The notes beneath the pieces are model-generated. The model had not been told where the DNA came from. It was given only the letters and a program-made list of their open reading frames with translations, and made no database searches. The translations under genes were made by a program, and so were the position numbers. Shown here in pieces: positions 58,163-64,000 of a stretch of DNA of 64,000 nt. Positions within the stretch are counted from its first letter, which is position 1, and every line of letters starts with the position of its first letter. The DNA lies in NCBI GenBank assembly GCA_964647585.1, contig CAZYGG010000001.1:118286-182285 (forward strand), read 5' to 3'. Origin of the DNA: CAJINA01 sp964647585. GTDB lineage: Bacteria > Desulfobacterota > Desulfobacteria > Desulfobacterales > CAJINA01.

Positions 58163-60400
58163 ATGAATAAACCGAATCACACCAGGACAGAAAACCTTAG
58201 TGCGACCAAGCATCACGCGGTAGCATTGTTTCTCCTGATGCTATTAATTTTCACGGTTTACAGCAACACCTTCGATGCCGGCTGGCATCTGGACGACAAC
58301 ACCAATATCATCAACCGTGAAGCCATTCATCTTTCTTCCCTGGACTGGAATAGCCTGAACAAGACGTTCATTGCAGACAGCGGCGACAAGCTCTACCGCC
58401 CCGTTGTCTGCCTCACGCTCGCCTTGAATTGGTATCTGGGGCAGGAGCAAACGTATGGCTACCACATAGTGAACATTTTGGTCCATTGTATTGCGGCCTG
58501 TTTTCTGTACCTTGTCCTGTATCACACCCTGTCGCTTCCAGGATCTCGCCGGCCTGCGGGCGTTGACGTACAATTCGTTGCCCTGGTGGGCGCTTCGCTC
58601 TGGGCGATTAACCCCATGCAGATCCAGGCGGTCACCTACATCGTACAGCGCATGGCCAGTATGGCCGGGATGTTCTACATTATGTCCCTCTATTTTTACC
58701 TCCGGTTCCGTTCGGCGCCCCAAACGAAAAGCAGGTTGTTTTTTCTGATCGCCTGTACTACGGCTGCCTTGCTGGCTGTGGGGTCCAAGCAAAATGCGTG
58801 GACATTGCCGGCAGCGCTTCTTCTGGTCGAATTCCTCATGGTCAGGGACAGCCGGAAGATCGGCCTTAAAACTGTATGTTTTTTTGGATTGAGTGTAACC
58901 GCAGTACTGCTTGTGGCCGTTCTCGTCCTCAATCTGGATTTAACGCGAATATGGGTAAACGGCTATGAAGCCAGAGCTTTCTCACTGACTGAACGACTCC
59001 TGACCGAACCCCGCATCCTGACCTTTCATATCAGTCAGCTCTTTTACCCGGCCCCCGGCAGATTTTCTATCACGCATGACTTTCCCCTGTCTGCATCGCT
59101 ACTTTCTCCCGTAAGCACCGGCCTGTCCATTCTCTTTCTGGTATCATTGTTGATGGCGGGGCTGTTTTTATCCCGTAAACATCCCCTGTCAGCCTTTGCC
59201 ATCTTCTTCTTTTTTCTGAATCACCTGATCGAGTCCACTATCATACCGCTGGAACTCGTCTTTGAGCATCGCAACTATCTACCATCGATGTTCCTTTTTG
59301 CCCCGCCGGCCATTTTTCTATCCCGGGCGCTTGACTACTGGCATCGCAAAACCGTTGTCCACGTTTCCCTGTGCATCCTGGTGGCAGGCCTCATGATTAC
59401 CATCGGCCATGCAACCTACCTGAGAAACGCCGATTGGAAAACGGAAACAAGCCTGTGGACTGACGCCGTTGGAAAAGCTCCCGGCATCTGGCGCCCCTGG
59501 CACTCCCTCGGCCACGATTACGCCACGCGCAATCATCCCCGGGAGGCGATCGCGCTGTTTCGTACCGCCCTGGAAAAAAGGGCGACCGTCAACAAAAATG
59601 ACAAGTACCTGACGCACTACGGCCTTGGCAACCAGTACCATCTTCTTAAAGACTACCCCCGCGCCCTGTATCAGTACGAACAGACCGCACGCGTCAACGA
59701 AAATTTTGCCGGCGCCCTGAACAACAAGGCAGCGGTCATGGTGGATCTGGGACGCATCTCCGAAGCCAGGCGGCTCTTTTTTCTTGCGGCCCTGAATGAT
59801 CCTGCCGGCCGGCCCCGGGCCCTTAGCAACCTCGGTTATCTCATGCTCAAGGACAACCGGATCCAGAAGGCTCTCGTCTATCTGGAAGCAGCCCATGCCG
59901 AAACCCCCCGGGATACGCTCATCCTGACGCGTTTAGGGTATGCCTACAGACAAAACGGTGAGCTGGGCAAAGCGCTGCTCTCATTTCGCAAAGCCAATAC
60001 CATTGAACCCTTTAATCTAATTACCCAGCTTTATTTAGCGGATGTTTATGAACTGGCCGGGATGCAGGGGCGCAAGGAAAAGGCCATGATGGCCTTTATC
60101 GAGTCGATTGCCGTCAGCGACCTGGACAAACTTCTCTGTGAAAAAGCAGATGCGGATCGAAAATACCATAGCATTCTGCTCGACGGATCAAGGCTTTTAA
60201 ACCTTATGTCCGTCGCGCTGGCTCGCAAACACGATTTTACAGCGTGGGCCCGGGAATTACCGGGTTTTTCTACGGCCGACAATCATCAATACTGCGGCAA
60301 ACGCGACCGGCAGGCTTCTGGCTTCCAACCAGACAGGCGCCATCACCAGGGTGTTGATCCATCGGAAGGCTTTCTCAAGAAAGTACCTGAGACGCGGTGA
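58163..60400 (+). CDS. TMTC-like membrane protein with TPR repeats
   Basis: The protein is 745 residues as read. The N-terminal half has about nine to eleven membrane helices, with FDAGWHLDDNTNI in the first loop; the Asp pair resembles GT-C enzymes and eukaryotic TMTC proteins. The second half (about 430-660) has tetratricopeptide repeats, such as PRALSNLGYLMLKDNRIQKA. The last 48 residues run antisense to the methyltransferase gene and look low in family character, so the natural end may be earlier. The role is probably protein or polysaccharide glycosylation in the periplasm. Confidence 0.8.
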   Translation: MNKPNHTRTENLSATKHHAVALFLLMLLIFTVYSNTFDAGWHLDDNTNIINREAIHLSSLDWNSLNKTFIADSGDKLYRPVVCLTLALNWYLGQEQTYGYHIVNILVHCIAACFLYLVLYHTLSLPGSRRPAGVDVQFVALVGASLWAINPMQIQAVTYIVQRMASMAGMFYIMSLYFYLRFRSAPQTKSRLFFLIACTTAALLAVGSKQNAWTLPAALLLVEFLMVRDSRKIGLKTVCFFGLSVTAVLLVAVLVLNLDLTRIWVNGYEARAFSLTERLLTEPRILTFHISQLFYPAPGRFSITHDFPLSASLLSPVSTGLSILFLVSLLMAGLFLSRKHPLSAFAIFFFFLNHLIESTIIPLELVFEHRNYLPSMFLFAPPAIFLSRALDYWHRKTVVHVSLCILVAGLMITIGHATYLRNADWKTETSLWTDAVGKAPGIWRPWHSLGHDYATRNHPREAIALFRTALEKRATVNKNDKYLTHYGLGNQYHLLKDYPRALYQYEQTARVNENFAGALNNKAAVMVDLGRISEARRLFFLAALNDPAGRPRALSNLGYLMLKDNRIQKALVYLEAAHAETPRDTLILTRLGYAYRQNGELGKALLSFRKANTIEPFNLITQLYLADVYELAGMQGRKEKAMMAFIESIAVSDLDKLLCEKADADRKYHSILLDGSRLLNLMSVALARKHDFTAWARELPGFSTADNHQYCGKRDRQASGFQPDRRHHQGVDPSEGFLKKVPETR

Positions 60401-61036
60401 CACGTTCTGATTTCCCGGGCGACTGTTTTTCCGGAGAATCTCGTAAATAAACACCGCTGCAAGCATGACCGCCTTTTCAATCGGCCCGAGCACTTTTTCC
60501 ATTTCCACGATCCGGAACCCGCTGTTCTTAAGAAGCCTTTCCATCTCTTCTATTTCATACCGCCGATAGTGCTTAACATAGCGGTCGTCGCGTGCAAAAT
60601 AGCATTTGCGGTGCGGAAAAGTGATGACCAGCTCCCCGGCTTGTGTCACAACCCGGGCCATCTCTTTAACGGCGGCCCTGTCATCCGGAATATGCTCCAG
60701 AACTTCTGAACTGATCGCATGTGAGAATACATTTGATTTAAAAGGCAGGCGGCAACAATCTGCCGCCACATACCGGCCGCCAGGGTTGAACCGTTTTAAA
60801 ACCATCAGCGCCTCAAAAGAGAGATCCGTATAGACCGTTTGCCCGGTTTTGTTGCTCACCGGTGACAGGCCGCTGCCGGTTTCCAGAATGGTCCGGGTTT
60901 GTTGCCGGTGCAGATACCGGGATACGGACCGTCGTCGTAAACGGTAGTTATAAAGACCATTTTTCAGGGCAACGTAGTTGCTTTCCTTAAAAAAGTCGTC
61001 GAATCTGTTCTTCACGCCGGGCGTGTTCACGTTCAA
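60257..61036 (-). CDS. Class I SAM-dependent methyltransferase
   Basis: The 259-residue protein has TRILETGSGLSPVS as SAM motif I, ISSEVLEHIPDDRAAVKE and a C-terminal hydrophobic segment (residues about 236-255), as in lipid- or glycan-linked methyltransferases. It overlaps the GT2 gene upstream by 4 bases (ATGA type) and the convergent TPR gene by 144 bases. It probably acts with the GT2 protein. Confidence 0.85.
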   Translation of the reverse strand: MNVNTPGVKNRFDDFFKESNYVALKNGLYNYRLRRRSVSRYLHRQQTRTILETGSGLSPVSNKTGQTVYTDLSFEALMVLKRFNPGGRYVAADCCRLPFKSNVFSHAISSEVLEHIPDDRAAVKEMARVVTQAGELVITFPHRKCYFARDDRYVKHYRRYEIEEMERLLKNSGFRIVEMEKVLGPIEKAVMLAAVFIYEILRKNSRPGNQNVSPRLRYFLEKAFRWINTLVMAPVWLEARSLPVAFAAVLMIVGRRKTR

Positions 61037-61794
61037 GTATCCTGATCTGAAGGTTTAAAAAGGCGAGACTCATAAAGGCCCAGCCGGGCCGCCCGGAACT
61101 GGACGCCCGTGTAAAGGCAGCCAAGGCCGTAAACGACACTGCGTTTAAAATTAATAGAAGAGGCCTCCACAAAATACCGGGTCGGACAGCTTACCTCGGC
61201 AATGATGTATCCCTGCCAAATGATCTGCGCCAGCATCTGGTTGTCGAATACAAAATCGTCGGAATTGCGGTTCAGGTTCAAGGCCTCGATCAATTCCCGT
61301 GAGAAGGCCCGATACCCGGTGTGGTACTCCGACAATTTTGCCCCCAGCAGCAGATTTTCAACAAGGGTTAAGGCCCGATTGGCGACATACTTCCACAGCG
61401 GCATGCCGCCCCGGACGGCATATCCGCCCAGAATTCTCGATCCGAGCACACAGTGGTATAGCCCGTTGCCGATCATGGAGGCCATCGCCGGAATCAGTCT
61501 GGGAGTGTACTGATAGTCGGGATGGACCATAATGACAATATCAGCTCCATTTTCAAGGGCCAGCTGGTAACATGTTTTCTGGTTGCCGCCATAGCCCCTG
61601 TTTTTATCGTGAACCTTAACGATTGTTTGCGGCAGTTTTCTGGCTATATCGACAGTTTCATCGTTGCTGCCATCATCAACGATTATCACCAGGTCAACGA
61701 TCCCCTGCTCCATAACCTCGTTATAGGTACGCTTGAGAGTTCGGGCGGCGTTGTAGGCCGGCATTACGACAACAATTTTTTTAGTATTAAACAT
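61033..61794 (-). CDS. Glycosyltransferase family 2 (DPM1-like)
   Basis: The 253-residue protein has VVVMPAYNAARTLKRTYNE, VIIVDDGSNDETV and IVMVHPDYQYTP, where a DPD-like motif is usual. It lacks obvious C-terminal helices. It resembles GT2 enzymes that use dolichyl or undecaprenyl phosphate. It is followed by the methyltransferase gene with a 4-base overlap and preceded by the TPR membrane gene. Confidence 0.9.
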   Translation of the reverse strand: MFNTKKIVVVMPAYNAARTLKRTYNEVMEQGIVDLVIIVDDGSNDETVDIARKLPQTIVKVHDKNRGYGGNQKTCYQLALENGADIVIMVHPDYQYTPRLIPAMASMIGNGLYHCVLGSRILGGYAVRGGMPLWKYVANRALTLVENLLLGAKLSEYHTGYRAFSRELIEALNLNRNSDDFVFDNQMLAQIIWQGYIIAEVSCPTRYFVEASSINFKRSVVYGLGCLYTGVQFRAARLGLYESRLFKPSDQDT

Positions 61795-61812
61795 TCGGTT
61801 TTATTCTTCCCT

Positions 61813-63795
61813 TTATTCTGGACAGTTAATCCGCCCGTGTTTCACATCATCTATCATTCTATGAAATTGTATAGAAACCGCTCCAACCTCCGGCAAATTA
61901 TCCAGCTTCAAATGATTCGCGACATAGCCCGGTTGAGTCGATAGAGCTTTCCGGTATTTGGCAATAGCTTTGTCTAATTTATGCTTGGCTTTCATCAGAT
62001 CGGCAAACTCGTCGCATCCACTTCCTGAAGAATAGTTTCTCAGGGAAAACCTTAAAAATTCTACAGAGTCAGTTATCTCTCTGTGTATAGCCAGTGTTTT
62101 TCCAAGGTTAAACCTTGCCACGGTGTTTTCAGGATTAATCTCTAATGCACGGCGAAAATTCTCAATGGCTTCAGTCGTTTTTCCCTGTCTTAAACGTGCC
62201 ATTCCCATGTTGGTATAAGTACTTCCGGCAGAGGGGTCCCAAATTAAGGATTTTGAAAAATACCTCATGGCCTCATCAATTTTTCCATTTCTCAGTGCCA
62301 ATTTACCGAGGTTATTGTGTGCCTTTGCATTTTTTTTATCAATATTTATTGCGTTTAGAAAGCTTTTTTCTGCTTCCTTATAGTTCCCCATCCTTGCTTG
62401 AACTGTGCCGATGCTGTTGTGTCCAGCACTGAACTCAGGTTTGATCATGATGGCTGTGCGATATTCTTCAGCCGCCCTTTCGAAATTTTGTTTTTCAACC
62501 ATGGCCATACCCAGGCTGTGGTGGGCAACATAATTTCTTTTAGTAACGAGGACTGCGTGTTCAAAAAGAGTGGCGCTGCTTTCCCATATACCAACCTGCG
62601 CCCGGCTGACAAATGCTAAAACACATAGAAATCCGCCGGCAATAATTAACCCTGTTTTTTTCAGGTCAAGCCGGGTAAATATCTCTCTGCCCCACCAGGC
62701 CGCAATAATAAAAATACCGATTGAGGGGATGTAGGTATACCTGTCAGCCATTGCCTGCGTTCCAACCTGAATAAACCCTATGACTGGCACCAATGTCCCT
62801 ATATACCAGAACCAGCCAACGGCAAACCATGGCCGTTTTTTAAGCCAGTATACGGCAAGTGTAGAGGTTACAGAAAGTACTACTATGCTCAAAGTAATCT
62901 GCCGGTATGGTAAAACCTCAGGGTAGGGATAGTATACAGAAAGCCGGGTCGGCCATATTGTTTTAAAAAGATAGTCGCCGTAAGAAATAAATGAATTCCA
63001 GATTCGCACGCCGACGGAAAGGGTATCCGTTGATGCGACTGAACCACCGGTTTTTTGTGCGATGAAAGTTACCACACACGATATGGCCGATAAGAAAAAT
63101 AGGGGAATCTTTTCGATCAACAGACGGGAAACTGGTATGCCTGTCCCAACCAACCTGTCGTGTCTGCCGTCTGCGTTGGTTCGAATTCTGCCTAAGGGCC
63201 AATAATCCATAAGTAATAGCACAAACGGGAAGGTAACCAGCATAGGTTTGGACATCAGGCCAAATGCAAAAAGCAGAACCACTTCCAGATATCTCCGTAG
63301 TGAAGGATGTTCCGAATACTGGACATATGCCCGAAGCGACAGCATAAAAAATAGGGTGCTCAGCACATCTTTGCGCTCCGCAATCCAGGCAACAGATTCA
63401 ATGTGGAGCGGATGCAGGGCAAACAGTGCAGATACGACCGCAGATGTCCATACCCTGCCGGTACTCTTTCCAAGTACGAAAAAAAGAACAAGTGTGTTTA
63501 TTAGATGCAGCCCTACGCTTGTAAAATGGTGGCCGCCTGGATGCATACCGTAAATCTCGACATCAAGCATATGGGACAGCCAGGTAAGCGGGTGCCAGTT
63601 ACTCACATGGAATGTTGTAAAAGCCCAGATTATACCAGCGATATTTAGTCCGCCTTTTACGATATCATTATCGGAGACATAAGCGGTGTCATCATACAGG
63701 ACAAAATCGAAATGGACTACGGGTAAATAGACTAGAAAAACTGCAGTTAACAGGCAAAAGCTAATACGATAGCATTTATCCCGCCTTGACAACAT
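61813..63795 (-). CDS. TMTC-like membrane protein with TPR repeats
   Basis: The 660-residue protein has a hydrophobic N-terminal part with about ten helices. The first loop has FVLYDDTAYVSDND, with the Asp pair, and LFALHPLHIESVAWIAERKD follows, a hallmark of this family. The C-terminal part (about 420-600) holds TPR repeats (for example NAKAHNNLGKLALRNGKIDE). It is likely a GT-C-type glycosyltransferase. It starts directly after the stop of the next gene upstream (TAG-ATG), so both are co-translated. Confidence 0.85.
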   Translation of the reverse strand: MLSRRDKCYRISFCLLTAVFLVYLPVVHFDFVLYDDTAYVSDNDIVKGGLNIAGIIWAFTTFHVSNWHPLTWLSHMLDVEIYGMHPGGHHFTSVGLHLINTLVLFFVLGKSTGRVWTSAVVSALFALHPLHIESVAWIAERKDVLSTLFFMLSLRAYVQYSEHPSLRRYLEVVLLFAFGLMSKPMLVTFPFVLLLMDYWPLGRIRTNADGRHDRLVGTGIPVSRLLIEKIPLFFLSAISCVVTFIAQKTGGSVASTDTLSVGVRIWNSFISYGDYLFKTIWPTRLSVYYPYPEVLPYRQITLSIVVLSVTSTLAVYWLKKRPWFAVGWFWYIGTLVPVIGFIQVGTQAMADRYTYIPSIGIFIIAAWWGREIFTRLDLKKTGLIIAGGFLCVLAFVSRAQVGIWESSATLFEHAVLVTKRNYVAHHSLGMAMVEKQNFERAAEEYRTAIMIKPEFSAGHNSIGTVQARMGNYKEAEKSFLNAINIDKKNAKAHNNLGKLALRNGKIDEAMRYFSKSLIWDPSAGSTYTNMGMARLRQGKTTEAIENFRRALEINPENTVARFNLGKTLAIHREITDSVEFLRFSLRNYSSGSGCDEFADLMKAKHKLDKAIAKYRKALSTQPGYVANHLKLDNLPEVGAVSIQFHRMIDDVKHGRINCPE

Positions 63796-64000
63796 CTATC
63801 TGCCTTCTCCAGCCGGTTTAGTTGAGTTGATATCAGTGTCCAGCATCTTTTCAAGATTACGCTGAGCGCTGGCATACCCTGGGTATATTGTCAAGGCTGT
63901 CTCGAAGTGGTATTTCGCCTCGGCAGGCCGGTCCAGCAAAAGCAGGGCTACCCCCAGACCATTATGGGTTTTTTCAGCGAATGGATTGAGTTTCAGAGCT
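63796..64000 (-). CDS. TPR protein, partial (only the C-terminal end in the window)
   Basis: The minus-strand frame is open from the window end to a TAG at 63796-63798. It reads as the end of a TPR protein, with words KTHNGLGVALLLLDRPAEAK and ALTIYPGYASAQRNLEKML. The rest, probably another membrane-TPR protein, lies beyond the window. The stop touches the ATG of the next TPR gene. Confidence 0.8.
   Translation of the reverse strand, partial: ALKLNPFAEKTHNGLGVALLLLDRPAEAKYHFETALTIYPGYASAQRNLEKMLDTDINSTKPAGEGR

Overview
The gene content suggests a deltaproteobacterium in the broad sense, probably a Desulfobacterota sulfate-reducer-like lineage. The clues are a mitochondrial-like (spd-type) EF-G, a def-fmt-rsmB-PASTA-rpe order, a CoA-transferase/GNAT fusion, a DAHP synthase/chorismate mutase fusion and many hairpin-forming intergenic repeats. 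This is inference from families and gene order; there is no rRNA or other taxonomic marker in the window.

Layout. (1) 1-3.6 kb: signalling genes, with a truncated hybrid histidine kinase, a REC-HD-GYP c-di-GMP phosphodiesterase and a lone receiver. (2) 3.8-20 kb: housekeeping genes on both strands: a DUF4384-type envelope protein, rsmG, a CoA-transferase/GNAT fusion, an EF-G with an attenuator-like leader, a P-loop ATPase, a small Arg-rich protein, tRNA-Leu(CAG), ribF, a UPF0104-type membrane protein, def, fmt, rsmB, a kinase-less PASTA protein, rpe and aroQ. (3) 20.3-26.4 kb, minus strand: a complete LolCDE/MacB-like export system (LolA-like periplasmic protein, two FtsX-type permeases, ATPase, outer-membrane barrel). 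(4) 26.5-29.6 kb: a DUF4143 ATPase, a DAHP synthase/chorismate mutase fusion that seems to start at ATT, and a CmoA-like methyltransferase.

(5) 29.8-64 kb: a large surface-polysaccharide locus. A winged-helix regulator leads a tightly packed plus-strand operon. Its first part (30.6-43.8 kb) looks like a dedicated pathway for an unusual nucleotide sugar: nucleotidyltransferase, two extended SDRs, a split transketolase, a HAD phosphatase, an APH-fold kinase, a methyltransferase, a zinc-type dehydrogenase, an HldE-like enzyme with swapped domain order, two TylC3/NovU-type C-methyltransferases around a WbuC-type cupin, and a classical SDR. Next come a Wzx flippase, two P-loop kinase-like proteins, glycosyltransferases, another methyltransferase and an AsnB amidotransferase. 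From 53.8 kb most genes are on the minus strand: a GT4, two GT2/DPM1-like transferases, a GT-C protein, a methyltransferase and TMTC-like membrane-TPR proteins, the last cut by the window end.

The first 29 kb have moderately high G+C and inverted repeats in most intergenic gaps. The polysaccharide locus lacks these repeats and is visibly A+T-richer, most clearly at 43.8-49 kb. The best candidate for an undescribed system is the 30.6-43.8 kb sugar cassette.
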